From Nisaea denitrificans DSM 18348 (GTDB lineage Bacteria > Pseudomonadota > Alphaproteobacteria > Thalassobaculales > Thalassobaculaceae), in NCBI RefSeq assembly GCF_000426505.1, contig NZ_AUFM01000011.1:1736001-1800000 (forward strand): a DNA stretch of 64,000 nucleotides. The letters run 5' to 3'. Each line of letters begins with the position of its first letter. Position 1 is the first letter of the stretch. The translations under genes were made by a program, and so were the position numbers. A model generated the notes under the pieces. The model made no database searches and was not told the DNA's origin. It saw only the letters and a list, made by a program, of their open reading frames with translations. Below, in pieces: positions 43,844-52,795 of the stretch.

Positions 43844-45100
43844 TCAGGAAGCCGTTGAAGGAACGGACGGCGGAATATCGCGGACCCGGCTGTAGAACAG
43901 AGCCGCTACCACGATCAGTCCGGCAACACTGGCGAAGACCAGCCGGTATGCGCCATCCGAGCCGCCGCCCGCATGATCCACGATCAACCCGGTGATCCAC
44001 TGCGAGAGAAAAATCGTGCCGACACCAACCAGGCTCATGGCCGTAATAGCCCTACCGGCCAGATGACTAGGCACAAAGCCCCGGCAATGCGCGGCCAGGA
44101 CGACAAAGAACGGCGAGACAAAGCCGAAGGCAACCAGCAACATCACGGCCAGCCACAGCGGGGGACGCGGGATAACCGCCATAAAGCCGAGCAGCAGAAC
44201 CATAAGCACACAACTCCCTAGGATCACGCGCTTGCGGGAGTTAAATAGCCTGTCCAATGGACCAAATCCCAGCGTTCCGGCATTCTGCGCCAGCACCATG
44301 ACGAGTAGTGCGTAGCCAGCCTCCGTCTGGCCAAGCCCGTGAACTTCCCTGAGATAAGGTCCGGCCCAGAGGCCGCCAACCGTTGCGAAAGGCGCGGCAA
44401 AACAGCTGGCCATGACCAGGGTGCCGCGAATATCGCGGTCACGCAGCATCGTCAGGATCGCTGAAAAGGCCTGGCCGATACTTTCATGAGGCCGCTCGGG
44501 GCGCGCAACGCCGGGGGGGTGATCCCGACCCCAGAGAAAGATCAGGATCGTCATCAGCAAAATTGCCGCAGCGAGGAGCAGGAATGTCACAGTAAACCCG
44601 GCTTGCTGCAACATGATGGCGAGCGGCGCCGTCGCGAGCAGACCGCTTGTCGCCCCGGAAAATGCGATAAGCCGCGCCGAAACCGTGGCAACGCGGTCCG
44701 GACGGACCCAGCCGAGCACAATCAAATAAACGGTTGTCACGGCACCGGCATGCCCCACGCCGAGCAGTATCCGCCCACCGATCAATCCGGTAGCAGTTTC
44801 AGAGATCGCAAAGAGCACCATCCCGCCCACCGCGATCAAGCTCAGCGCCGACGTGGTAAGGCGTGCGCCATACCGGTCGAACAGAACGCCCATCGGGATC
44901 TGCACGAAAGCAGCGGCAAGCGACATGATACCGATCACCGCGCCGATTTCCGCCGGGGAAATGCCCCGCTGTTCGATCAAGGCATTCGCGATCACACCGC
45001 CGCCGAGCCGGTTGATCTGCACCAATGTCAAAAACGCGCAAAGAATAAAGAAAACCCGTGCGGCGCCGCTGCGCACGGCATGTCCGGTAGCGCCTGTCAC
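43844..45100 (-). CDS. MFS-family transporter
   Basis: A 418-residue transporter with about twelve membrane segments. The loop 2-3 motif GVLFDRYGARLTTS matches the MFS A-motif (GxxxDRxGxR), and a central cytosolic loop contains WGRDHPPGVARPERPHES. LGVGHAGAVTTVYLIVLGWV carries the family TM4-5 pattern. It starts at a GTG after GGGGGTG. Its stop is 1 bp from the convergent DsbA-like stop. The substrate is unknown. hppD lies upstream in the same orientation, but a hairpin separates them. Confidence 0.85.
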   Translation of the reverse strand: MTGATGHAVRSGAARVFFILCAFLTLVQINRLGGGVIANALIEQRGISPAEIGAVIGIMSLAAAFVQIPMGVLFDRYGARLTTSALSLIAVGGMVLFAISETATGLIGGRILLGVGHAGAVTTVYLIVLGWVRPDRVATVSARLIAFSGATSGLLATAPLAIMLQQAGFTVTFLLLAAAILLMTILIFLWGRDHPPGVARPERPHESIGQAFSAILTMLRDRDIRGTLVMASCFAAPFATVGGLWAGPYLREVHGLGQTEAGYALLVMVLAQNAGTLGFGPLDRLFNSRKRVILGSCVLMVLLLGFMAVIPRPPLWLAVMLLVAFGFVSPFFVVLAAHCRGFVPSHLAGRAITAMSLVGVGTIFLSQWITGLIVDHAGGGSDGAYRLVFASVAGLIVVAALFYSRVRDIPPSVPSTAS

Positions 45101-45180
45101 AAGACACCCCCGGACCTACCGGCACTGCGGACCGCTCGGAAGAACAACAGCGGAACCATGAATACCCCGGTCAAAATGTA

Positions 45181-45210
45181 ACAGCCCACCAGCATCGGCT
45201 GGCGGGCTGT
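45181..45210 (-). terminator. hairpin downstream of hppD
   Basis: The arms ACAGCCCACCAGC and GCTGGCGGGCTGT form a 13-bp stem with a single mismatch and a 4-nt loop. On the minus strand it is followed by TACATTTTG, a weak U-tract. Confidence 0.55.
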
Positions 45211-45256
45211 ACTATGGAGCCAAGAGCGATTTGGCCGTCCGGTCAAGGATCTTCTA

Positions 45257-46348
45257 TCAGGCGTTGAGAACCCCGCGCTTGACCTGGTCCTGTTCGATGG
45301 ATTCAAAGAGAGCCTTGAAGTTACCTTCGCCGAATCCTTCATCGCCCTTGCGTTGAATGAGCTCGAAGAAGATCGGGCCGATCACCGTCTCGGTGAAAAT
45401 CTGCAACAGAAGACCGCCGTTTTCAGTCGGTGCTCCGTCGATCAGAATACCGTGCTGCTTCAGGCTGGCGACATCCTCACCATGCCCGGGCAACCTTTCG
45501 TCCAGCATTTCATAGTAAGTGTCCGGCGGCGACGCCATGAAACTGGAGCCAGCGGCCTTGAGCGCTTCCACACTGGCAAAGATATCGTCGGTCGCCATTG
45601 CGATATGCTGGATACCTTCCCCCTTGTAGGCGGTGAGATATTCCTCAATCTGGGATTTGTCGTCAGAGGATTCGTTGATCGGGATCCGAATCTTGCCGCA
45701 TGGACTGGTCATCGCCTTGGACTTCAGCCCGGTCAGCTTGCCTTCAATGTCGAAATAGCGGATCTCGCGAAAATTGAAGAGCTTCTCGTAGAAACCGGCC
45801 CACACATCCATCCGTCCGCGATGCACGTTGTGAGTCAGATGATCGACCATTGTGAACCCGGCTCCGGCCGGCACCTGCTCCACACCGTCCAGCGGTACGA
45901 AATCGACATCGTAGATACTTTGCTCGCCATACCGGTCAACCAGATAAATCAGGCTGTCGCCGATACCGTGGATCGCCGGAATATTCAGCTCCATCGGCCC
46001 AACCTTGCCTTCAAAAGGTCGTGCTCCGAGTTTCAGGGCGCGATCATAGGCCGCCGCTGCGTCCTTTACCCGGAACGCGATGGCACAGCAGGACGGCCCG
46101 TGAACGCGGGCGAAAGACTGAGCGAAACTGTCTGGCTCTCCGTTGACGATGAAATTGACACCGCCCTGACGGAAAAGCGTTACGTCCTTCGATCGGTGAC
46201 GGGCGACCGCGGTAAAGCCGAGAGACCGAAACAGCGTCTTCAGATTTTCCGGATCGGGCGCGGTATATTCGACGAACTCAAAGCCGTCGGTCGCCATCGG
46301 ATTTTCGATGGTGCCGCCCGGAATTGGGGAAAGCGTTTCGGATGCCAT
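45257..46348 (-). CDS. hppD: 4-hydroxyphenylpyruvate dioxygenase
   Basis: A 363-residue non-haem iron enzyme that converts 4-hydroxyphenylpyruvate to homogentisate in tyrosine catabolism. The iron ligands are visible as His in [14 protein letters not shown], His in [11 protein letters not shown] and Glu in [11 protein letters not shown]. Two vicinal-oxygen-chelate modules are present, the first structural and the second catalytic. GGAGGAGA precedes the ATG. It is divergent from a MarR regulator with a palindromic site between them, and no homogentisate dioxygenase gene is in the window. Confidence 0.96.
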   Translation of the reverse strand: MASETLSPIPGGTIENPMATDGFEFVEYTAPDPENLKTLFRSLGFTAVARHRSKDVTLFRQGGVNFIVNGEPDSFAQSFARVHGPSCCAIAFRVKDAAAAYDRALKLGARPFEGKVGPMELNIPAIHGIGDSLIYLVDRYGEQSIYDVDFVPLDGVEQVPAGAGFTMVDHLTHNVHRGRMDVWAGFYEKLFNFREIRYFDIEGKLTGLKSKAMTSPCGKIRIPINESSDDKSQIEEYLTAYKGEGIQHIAMATDDIFASVEALKAAGSSFMASPPDTYYEMLDERLPGHGEDVASLKQHGILIDGAPTENGGLLLQIFTETVIGPIFFELIQRKGDEGFGEGNFKALFESIEQDQVKRGVLNA

Positions 46349-46431
46349 GAATGTCTCCTCCGGTCTGCTGATGGTTTAGCTCCCGCCTTGACAGCAAACC
46401 GGCGAGAACGGAACGTCAGGGCAGGATGCAT

Positions 46432-46451
46432 TTAGTTGCATACGAAACTAA
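46432..46451. promoter_or_regulatory. MarR-type palindromic operator between hppD and its regulator
   Basis: TTAGTTGCATACGAAACTAA has perfect 6-bp arms (TTAGTT/AACTAA) and near-dyad symmetry in the 8-bp centre, the layout bound by MarR dimers. It lies 13 bp before the regulator start and about 84 bp before the hppD start, so one protein could control both directions. Confidence 0.75.
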
Positions 46452-46464
46452 TTAGGGTTTGCGC

Positions 46465-46977
46465 GTGAAGAGTCAAGAAAGCAGTGCCGATACCTCCGCC
46501 GATCCCGATCAGGACCAAGATCAGGTAACGTTCTCTCTCGACAATTTTTTGCCTTATCGGCTAGCGCTGCTCTCGTCACTGGTCTCCGGCAGCATCCAGA
46601 AATTGTATGCGTCGGAATTCGATATCAGCATCCCCGAGTGGCGGCTCGTGGCCATTCTCGGCAGTGACGGCCCGATGACGGCTAACGACATTCGACAACG
46701 TGCAGCGATGGACAAGGTTCAGGTCAGCCGTGCCGCCGCGAAATTATTGGACGCAGGGCATATCCGCAAACAGGTAGACCCTGAAGACAAACGCCGCGCG
46801 ACCCTGTCTCTTTCCGATAGCGGCTCTAAAATTTACAACCAAATCGTGCCTATCGCCCTCGAACGGGAAGCCTATCTCTCATCGGCCCTCAGCGAAAAGG
46901 AGAAACGGGATTTAATTCAATTGTTGGAAAAATTGACAAAAACGGCCAAGAGTATGACAACCGCTCCGCCAATGTGA
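46465..46977 (+). CDS. MarR-family transcriptional regulator
   Basis: A 170-residue winged-helix regulator. The DNA-binding part includes ISIPEWRLVAILGSDGPMTA, then IRQRAAMDKVQVSRAAAKLL and VDPEDKRRATLSLSDSG (wing). Long helices at both ends form the dimer. The GTG at 46465 is supported by AGGG 7 nt upstream. Divergent placement from hppD with a shared dyad suggests repression relieved by an aromatic compound such as 4-hydroxyphenylpyruvate or homogentisate (inference). Confidence 0.9.
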   Translation: MKSQESSADTSADPDQDQDQVTFSLDNFLPYRLALLSSLVSGSIQKLYASEFDISIPEWRLVAILGSDGPMTANDIRQRAAMDKVQVSRAAAKLLDAGHIRKQVDPEDKRRATLSLSDSGSKIYNQIVPIALEREAYLSSALSEKEKRDLIQLLEKLTKTAKSMTTAPPM

Positions 46978-47121
46978 ATATTAACATCTCAAGACTTCAG
47001 GACTGATATTTTCTACACGAGGTTTATTGCCACAACCAATGCGGCATGATATCCGGATTCCGATTGAGGTTCGCGCGATCGCGCTTTGGACCCGTCCAAG
47101 CTCTTGGAAAGAGTTCAGGCA

Positions 47122-47688
47122 ATGAGCCAGATATTCGAGAACATCGACGACCCTACATTAGGGAAATTGGTGGAAAGATGGTTCGCGTGGCGCGGCGGCG
47201 ACACCTATCCGGCGCGCAAGTCGATTGAACCGCTTGAGCTTGGTCAAGCACTTCCATTTGTCTGGATATGCCAACGCGAACCGGACCTGAATTGCTATCG
47301 CTACCACCTCGTGGGCGAAGCTGTGAACACACTTTATGGCCAAGGTCTGCGCGGTCGCTCTCTGAAGGACTTCCTGTCTGGTAAAACAGCTAATCTTCTG
47401 AAAGAGCGACTGGACGACTGTCTTGAGTCCGGACACATTATCCATACGGTTGGTGCGCAGACCTTGCATGACAAGCGCCATGTACTGGTCCAGCGCTTGC
47501 TTCTGCCCATGACCGGCTCCGGGGGAGAGTTGGATACGATCCTCGGATGCACAAAAGTGACCGACACGGTCTCCGGGCGTGCCGGAGAGGATGCACCCTC
47601 CCGGGAAGCCACTTACAGAAACGACGGCACCCGAATTAAGGTAGGCAACGCCACTCTCACCATGTATTCCAAGGATCCGTTATATTAG
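47122..47688 (+). CDS. PAS_5-domain protein
   Basis: A 188-residue protein with the PAS-like fold common in Rhodospirillales (PAS_5). It has the typical pattern ARKSIEPLELGQALPFVWIC, then CYRYHLVGEAVNTLYGQGL and RGRSLKDFLSG. No kinase, cyclase or HTH domain is attached, so the signalling output is unknown. The ATG at 47122 is used; a TTG at 47086 is in frame. It is monocistronic in appearance, with 63 bp before aroQ. Confidence 0.75.
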   Translation: MSQIFENIDDPTLGKLVERWFAWRGGDTYPARKSIEPLELGQALPFVWICQREPDLNCYRYHLVGEAVNTLYGQGLRGRSLKDFLSGKTANLLKERLDDCLESGHIIHTVGAQTLHDKRHVLVQRLLLPMTGSGGELDTILGCTKVTDTVSGRAGEDAPSREATYRNDGTRIKVGNATLTMYSKDPLY

Positions 47689-47751
47689 GCTGCACGGCAG
47701 CCGGTTCCGATTGCGTCAGTCGGGCCGCGTGATATAACCCTCGAAACTGAG

Positions 47752-48216
47752 ATGCAGGCGAGCATAGTGTCCGAACGCCCGGAAATACTTATTCTCAATG
47801 GCCCGAATCTGAACATGCTTGGAACCCGGGAGCCTGAGCTCTACGGGGCCGAGACATTGGATGATGTCGAAGCCATGTGTGCCGATCATGCGGTAACACT
47901 TGGACTGGACACAGATTTTCGGCAATCGAACTTTGAAGGTGAGCTGGTAACGATTATCCAGCAGGCACGCGGCAGCGCGTCCGGCATCATCATCAATGCA
48001 GGCGCCTACACGCACACCTCCGTCGCTATTCACGACGCTTTGCGCGTGGCCGACCTGCCAGTCATCGAAGTGCATATTTCGAACATCCACCGGCGCGAAA
48101 GCTTCCGCCACACTTCCTATATTTCCTCCGTCGCCGAAGGAATCATCGTAGGGCTTGGAACCCAAGGCTATGTCCTGGCCCTAGATGGTATGGCGCGGAT
48201 ACTTGATCGCACCTGA
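47752..48216 (+). CDS. aroQ: 3-dehydroquinate dehydratase, type II
   Basis: A 154-residue dodecameric-type dehydratase of the shikimate pathway that forms 3-dehydroshikimate. Typical segments are LILNGPNLNMLGTREPELYG (with the catalytic Tyr), FRQSNFEGELVTIIQQA, IIINAGAYTHTSVAIHDAL, and VIEVHISNIHRRESFRHTSY, with catalytic His and Arg. It directly precedes accB and accC, a frequent arrangement in Alphaproteobacteria. Confidence 0.96.
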   Translation: MQASIVSERPEILILNGPNLNMLGTREPELYGAETLDDVEAMCADHAVTLGLDTDFRQSNFEGELVTIIQQARGSASGIIINAGAYTHTSVAIHDALRVADLPVIEVHISNIHRRESFRHTSYISSVAEGIIVGLGTQGYVLALDGMARILDRT

Positions 48217-48234
48217 ACGAACCCGGAGACCCCT

Positions 48235-48675
48235 TTGTCGCACGACATTGACAGCAAACTCGTAAGAAAGCTCGCCGCCCTCCTGGAAGAGACCGGCCTC
48301 GGTGAGCTTGAATATGCGAAGGACGACTGGCGGATCCGCGTGGCCCGTCCGGCCGTGCAACAGGCCGCCAGCGTGGTCGCCACTCCGGCGCCCGCAGCAG
48401 TCGCGCCCGCCGCGGCTGCGGACACAGCATCTGCCGATATCGCAGGCGCGGTGAACTCCCCGATGGTCGGAACGGCCTATCTCGGCCCCGACCCCGACAC
48501 GGCACCGTTCGTTTCTGTCGGCACCAGGGTAACAGAAGGCCAGACCCTGATGATCATCGAAGCCATGAAGGTCATGAACCCGATTCCCGCGCCCCGTGCC
48601 GGAACGGTGAAGGACGTACTGGTTCAGAACGGGCAGCCGATCGAGTTCGGCCAGCCGCTGATCGTGATCGAGTAG
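48235..48675 (+). CDS. accB: acetyl-CoA carboxylase biotin carboxyl carrier protein
   Basis: A 146-residue BCCP that carries biotin between carboxylase and transferase in fatty-acid synthesis. The N-terminal region is KLVRKLAALLEETGLGELEY, followed by an Ala/Pro-rich linker (residues ~40-70). The biotinyl domain has the attachment lysine in LMIIEAMKVMNPIPAP, where EAMKM is most usual. It starts at TTG with GGAG 7 nt upstream; no ATG or GTG alternative fits. accC follows after 15 bp. Confidence 0.95.
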   Translation: MSHDIDSKLVRKLAALLEETGLGELEYAKDDWRIRVARPAVQQAASVVATPAPAAVAPAAAADTASADIAGAVNSPMVGTAYLGPDPDTAPFVSVGTRVTEGQTLMIIEAMKVMNPIPAPRAGTVKDVLVQNGQPIEFGQPLIVIE

Positions 48676-48690
48676 CGGGCTGGAGCCGAA

Positions 48691-50037
48691 ATGTTTGAGA
48701 AAGTCCTGATCGCCAATCGCGGCGACGTGGCCCTGCGCATTCACCGGGCCTGCCGAGAAATGGGCATACGGACCGTCGCCGTGCATTCGACCGCCGATGC
48801 GGACGCGATGCATGTGCGCCTCGCCGATGAGAGTGTCTGTATCGGCCCACCTGCCGCGAAGGACAGCTACCTCAACATTCCGGCTATTCTAACCGCCGCG
48901 ACCGTGACCGGCGCCGACGCCATCCATCCCGGTGTCGGTTTCCTGTCCGAGAATGCGGATTTCGCCGAAATCGTCGAAGCTCATGGCTTTGTCTTCATCG
49001 GCCCCTCGCCGCAGCATATCCGCGACATGGGCGACAAGATCATCGCCAAACGGACGGTAAAGGCACTGGGAATTCCCTGCGTGCCCGGGTCGGACGGGCC
49101 AGTCGAATCAGTCGAGGGCGCCATCGCCGCGGCCGAGGAGATCGGGTTTCCGGTCCTGATCAAGGCAACAGCCGGCGGCGGCGGGCGGGGCATGAAGATT
49201 GCCCAGAACCGCGAAGAAGTCAGCGACGCCTACAACATGGCCCGCCGGGAAGCAGCGGCCGCCTTCGGCAATGACGAAGTCTATATGGAGCGCTATCTCT
49301 CCAAGCCGCGCCATATCGAAGTCCAGATCGTTGGCGACGGCAATGGCCATGTCGTTCATCTGGGCGAGCGTGACTGCTCCCTGCAGCGGCGCCACCAGAA
49401 GGTCCTGGAGGAAGCCCCTTCCCCGGCACTGAATGAAGCGGCGCGCGCAAAAATAGGCGCCATTGCCGCCAGCGCCACCGCGAAGATGAATTACCGCAGT
49501 CTTGGAACGCTCGAGTTCCTTTATGAGGACGGCGAGTTCTTCTTCATTGAGATGAACACCCGCCTGCAGGTCGAGCACCCGATCACCGAGATGATCACCG
49601 GCATCGACCTTGTGCGTGAACAGATCCAGATCGCTTCGGGAGCCTCACTGTCCTTCACCCAGGACGATGTGGTGCTGAACGGACATTCAATCGAGTGCCG
49701 GATCAACGCGGAAAACCCGCGCACCTTCATGCCGTCGCCGGGCCGCGTCACCGACTACCATGCACCGGGCGGTCTCGGGGTCAGGGTCGATTCGGCTCTC
49801 TATGCCGGCTATCAGATCCCGCCCTTCTATGACAGCCTGATTGCCAAACTGATCGTGCATGGCTCCAACAGGAATGAGTGTTTGCTGCGGCTGCGCCGGG
49901 CTTTGGACGAAATCGTGATAAGCAATGTGGAGACCACCGTGCCTCTGCATCAGGATCTCTCGCAGGCTCCCGATTTCATAAACGGCGAATACGACATACA
50001 CTGGCTTGAGAAGGTTTTCCTCGCCGATCCGGCCTGA
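48691..50037 (+). CDS. accC: acetyl-CoA carboxylase, biotin carboxylase subunit
   Basis: A 448-residue ATP-grasp enzyme that carboxylates biotin on AccB. It starts with KVLIANRGDVALRIHRACRE. The glycine-rich ATP loop is KATAGGGGRGMKIA, and further motifs are RHIEVQIVGDGNGHVVHLGE, CSLQRRHQKVLEEAPSP and the catalytic FIEMNTRLQVEHPITEM. The length and order are standard. It lies in the aroQ-accB-accC-aat run, one likely transcript. Confidence 0.97.
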   Translation: MFEKVLIANRGDVALRIHRACREMGIRTVAVHSTADADAMHVRLADESVCIGPPAAKDSYLNIPAILTAATVTGADAIHPGVGFLSENADFAEIVEAHGFVFIGPSPQHIRDMGDKIIAKRTVKALGIPCVPGSDGPVESVEGAIAAAEEIGFPVLIKATAGGGGRGMKIAQNREEVSDAYNMARREAAAAFGNDEVYMERYLSKPRHIEVQIVGDGNGHVVHLGERDCSLQRRHQKVLEEAPSPALNEAARAKIGAIAASATAKMNYRSLGTLEFLYEDGEFFFIEMNTRLQVEHPITEMITGIDLVREQIQIASGASLSFTQDDVVLNGHSIECRINAENPRTFMPSPGRVTDYHAPGGLGVRVDSALYAGYQIPPFYDSLIAKLIVHGSNRNECLLRLRRALDEIVISNVETTVPLHQDLSQAPDFINGEYDIHWLEKVFLADPA

Positions 50038-50084
50038 CCGGCTCGGCATATCGCCCAACCGGGTGCAGAGGAGGTGCCGGCACG

Positions 50085-50738
50085 ATGTCGCAATTGCGGC
50101 CCGAACTGTTGCTGCAGGCTTATGCCATCGGTGTCTTTCCGATGGCGGAAAGCCATGACGATGCCCGCACCTTCTTCGTTGATCCGGAAGAGCGCGGCGT
50201 TCTGCCTCTCAACACCTTTCATGTGTCGCGCAGCCTCCGCAAGGAGGTAAAGCGGCGGCGTTTCGACATCCGGTGCGATACGGATTTCAAAGCTGTCCTC
50301 GAGGGCTGCGCGGAGCCGAGGGACGAGCGTCCCGACACCTGGATCAACGACGAAATCTTCAGGCTTTATATGTCGCTTCACGAGATGGGTTACGGGCACA
50401 GCGTGGAATGCTGGCACGACGGAAAGCTCGTCGGCGGACTCTACGGGGTAGCTTTGGGGGCCGCTTTTTTCGGCGAAAGCATGTTCAGCCGGGAGCCGAA
50501 CGCAAGCAAGGTCGCGCTTGTTCATCTGGTTGCCCGGCTCAAGGCGTCCGGCTTCACTCTGCTGGACAGCCAGTTCATCACCGACCATCTGGCACAATTC
50601 GGCGCCGTCGAAATTCCGCGTCAGAATTATCGCGACCAGCTCGCCGAAGCCATCAAGATTCCGGCCGAATTTTACTCGGAGTCGGATGACTGGCCGTTCG
50701 TCGAAGAACTTCTGCAGTCAAGAAGCCAGACATCGTAG
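50085..50738 (+). CDS. aat: leucyl/phenylalanyl-tRNA-protein transferase
   Basis: A 217-residue GNAT-fold enzyme that adds Leu or Phe to proteins with N-terminal Lys or Arg, marking them for ClpS/ClpAP degradation. Recognisable parts are AYAIGVFPMAESHDD, FRLYMSLHEMGYGHSVECW, VGGLYGVALGAAFFGESMFS and the C-terminal LLDSQFITDHLAQFGA. The coding end overlaps the 3' end of the opposing DUF2155 gene by 67 bp. Confidence 0.96.
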   Translation: MSQLRPELLLQAYAIGVFPMAESHDDARTFFVDPEERGVLPLNTFHVSRSLRKEVKRRRFDIRCDTDFKAVLEGCAEPRDERPDTWINDEIFRLYMSLHEMGYGHSVECWHDGKLVGGLYGVALGAAFFGESMFSREPNASKVALVHLVARLKASGFTLLDSQFITDHLAQFGAVEIPRQNYRDQLAEAIKIPAEFYSESDDWPFVEELLQSRSQTS

Positions 50739-51103
50739 ACCGGATGCTCCACCGCGTTTAGTGCGGGACTTGAAGAGAACATCCAGCCCGTAAACAAGCG
50801 GATCTGCTCTTCATCGGGTTTCTGCTCGTCGATCTCGAGGAAGGCGGCGTTTTCCGGTGTTTCGGTCGGCGGGCGCTTGCGGCAGGCACGCGGCGTAATG
50901 GAGAACGTCCCGAAGATCGCCGTCTCACCAACCTCTGCCTCAAAGGTGGAAATCCGCGCCGTGATCTTGTCCAGCCCCTGCATGACGGCCACGGGAAGCT
51001 CGATCCAGCCCGGCTCGGGAGCCGGCGTCTGAGCACCTGCGCCAACAGACCGGGCGATCAGAAAAACCGCCAGCCAGATAAAGACATACTTCGACAGTCG
51101 CAT
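50672..51103 (-). CDS. DUF2155-domain secreted protein
   Basis: A 143-residue protein with an N-terminal signal peptide (YVFIWLAVFLIARSVGAGA). The DUF2155 domain has ARISTFEAEVGETAIFGTFS, a CRKRPPTETPE segment, and the characteristic GWMFSSSPALNAVEHPVYDV followed by WLLDC. The ATG at 51103 gives a clean signal peptide; an in-frame extension to 51253 enters the MlaD gene. The family has no established function but is a frequent neighbour of aat and complex I accessory genes in this class. Confidence 0.88.
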   Translation of the reverse strand: MRLSKYVFIWLAVFLIARSVGAGAQTPAPEPGWIELPVAVMQGLDKITARISTFEAEVGETAIFGTFSITPRACRKRPPTETPENAAFLEIDEQKPDEEQIRLFTGWMFSSSPALNAVEHPVYDVWLLDCRSSSTNGQSSDSE

Positions 51104-51131
51104 GGGAGCGGTCCCAACCAGTTTCGCCCGA

Positions 51132-51590
51132 CTATTCCTTCTTAGCGGAAGAACTGGCCGAAAATATGAACTTGCCGAGAAGTTGAACGATATCCACGGG
51201 GTCCTGAGTGTATTCGATAGAACCGCCGCTCTTGATGATATCCGGATCGCCACCCGGAATTATCTCCAGAAAGCTTCCGCCAAGCAGGCTTTCATTGGAG
51301 ATCGCTGCCGCACTGTCAGCCGGCAGTTCAATATCGTCGCGGATATTCATTGTCACTTTGGCCAGGAAGGATTTCGGATCCAGCTCCTGGCTGACGATGG
51401 TACCGACCTTGATCCCGCTCATCCGGACATCACCGCCGACGGCAAGGCCGGAGACCTTGTTGAAGTTTGCCGTCACGATATAGCCGCCACGCGTGTTGAG
51501 ATCGGCCGAAATATAGGCGAACACTGTGAATATGCCAGCAACCAGCAACACTACGGCGCCGATAACCGTTTCGATCGTATTGCGTTTCAT
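51132..51590 (-). CDS. mlaD: MlaD-type phospholipid-transport substrate-binding protein
   Basis: A 152-residue protein with one N-terminal membrane anchor (ETVIGAVVLLVAGIFTVFAY) and a periplasmic MCE domain. The domain has VTANFNKVSGLAVGGDVRMS and GIKVGTIVSQELD, plus AAISNESLLGGSFLEIIPGG. MlaD hexamers bind the MlaFE ABC complex and move phospholipids between membranes. GAGG precedes the ATG. The other mla genes are not here, but isolated mlaD near NDUFA12 and aat is common in Alphaproteobacteria. Confidence 0.93.
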   Translation of the reverse strand: MKRNTIETVIGAVVLLVAGIFTVFAYISADLNTRGGYIVTANFNKVSGLAVGGDVRMSGIKVGTIVSQELDPKSFLAKVTMNIRDDIELPADSAAAISNESLLGGSFLEIIPGGDPDIIKSGGSIEYTQDPVDIVQLLGKFIFSASSSAKKE

Positions 51591-51651
51591 GAGACCTCAA
51601 CAGGTTGAACCAGGCGACGTCGGGACGCCGTCTTCGCACAGCCAGGAACCG

Positions 51652-52005
51652 TCAGTTCGGCGTCCAGGCTTCGTAATCTCCGGTAGCCGCGTCACGCTTA
51701 CCGCCCTCGAGGACATGCCCCGGTGGACGGTAGGCGTACCGGGTGCCCGTAAGGTTGGGCAGATGTTCTTTCTGCCATTCAAACTCATGCTCGGTTTCCA
51801 GCGGAGCTTCGGCTGTGTAGTGCAACCAGGCATGCCATTCCGCCGGAACCTTCGAGGCTTCGACGATGCCGTTATAAATCACCCAGCGCTTCCGCTTGTA
51901 GCCAGCGGCCGGTTCGGACTTGTGCTCGTAGTAGCGATTACCGAACTGGTCCTGGCCGACCTCGCGGCCGTGAAGCCATGTGTAAATTGACGTGCCGATG
52001 TTCAT
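51652..52005 (-). CDS. NADH:ubiquinone oxidoreductase accessory subunit, NDUFA12 (17.2 kDa) family
   Basis: A 117-residue supernumerary complex I subunit shared by Alphaproteobacteria and mitochondria. It shows WLHGREVGQDQFGNRYYEHK, RWVIYNGIVEASKVPAEWHA, then WLHYTAEAPL and the Pro-rich tail YAYRPPGHVLEGGKR. It lies on the matrix-side arm of complex I in mitochondria. AAGGTGG precedes the ATG. It is followed by mlaD on the same strand after 61 bp. Confidence 0.94.
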   Translation of the reverse strand: MNIGTSIYTWLHGREVGQDQFGNRYYEHKSEPAAGYKRKRWVIYNGIVEASKVPAEWHAWLHYTAEAPLETEHEFEWQKEHLPNLTGTRYAYRPPGHVLEGGKRDAATGDYEAWTPN

Positions 52006-52090
52006 CGACCAACCACCTTGTCACCTGCATCAATACGTTGGCGGAATATGTCATTCCCACGCCGCGCAGTCCAGTCGGACGCGCATCGGC

Positions 52091-52756
52091 TCATTCCGCG
52101 TTGACCTCCGGAATTTCGATGCCGAGCATCTCCGCCGTCGTCTTGCCGGCCGCAAGCTGCGCCAGCATATCCGTTTCCTTGCGGACATGCGCCTCACCGG
52201 CTTCCAAAATCGCGGCCGCCTGGCCCAATGGCACGACGGTCACGCCGTCCGCATCGCCGAGGATGAGATCGCCCGTCATCACCGCAACGCCGCCGCAGGA
52301 AATCGGACCGTCGATCGATCCGCCGAACCCCTTGTGGGGCCCGGCCGGAACAGACGCCGAGGCGAAGACCGGGATATCTCCCGCACGGAGTTCCGCCACA
52401 TCCCGTGCGGCCCCGTCTATGACGAATCCGGCGACACCCTTGTGCTTCGCTGCTGTCACGAGGATTTCCCCAATGATGGCGACATCCGGATTGCCACCGG
52501 CATCGATCACGATGATCTCGCCCTGCCGCATCAGCGGAATAGCCGCATGAACGCAGGCATTGTCGCCGGCCATGACCCGAATGGTCCGGGCATGTCCGAT
52601 GATTCGCATGTCCGGATGCAGGGGCGAGACCCGTCCCGCCATGCTCGCCGTCCGGTTCAGACAATCTCCGGCGACCGCTGGCGGCACGCCTTTCCAGCGC
52701 TCCAGTGCCGCTGCATCGAGCGCCTTATAGTCGCCCTTATATCTGATGATCGCCAT
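52091..52756 (-). CDS. RraA-like / HMG aldolase-family protein
   Basis: A 221-residue protein of the RraA fold. Typical segments are GEIIVIDAGGNPDVAIIGEI, GVAGFVIDGAARDVAELRAG, then IPVFASASVPAGPHKGFGG and GDLILGDADGVTVVP. The Arg-Asp in DGAARD binds metal and substrate in the 4-hydroxy-4-methyl-2-oxoglutarate / oxaloacetate lyases of the family. An enzyme role of that type is more likely than RNase E inhibition because of the length and C-terminal helix. GGGAG precedes the ATG. Confidence 0.85.
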   Translation of the reverse strand: MAIIRYKGDYKALDAAALERWKGVPPAVAGDCLNRTASMAGRVSPLHPDMRIIGHARTIRVMAGDNACVHAAIPLMRQGEIIVIDAGGNPDVAIIGEILVTAAKHKGVAGFVIDGAARDVAELRAGDIPVFASASVPAGPHKGFGGSIDGPISCGGVAVMTGDLILGDADGVTVVPLGQAAAILEAGEAHVRKETDMLAQLAAGKTTAEMLGIEIPEVNAE

Positions 52757-52795
52757 TGGTCTGCTCCCAAATGTTTTTTTTGTCGTTAATACCCT

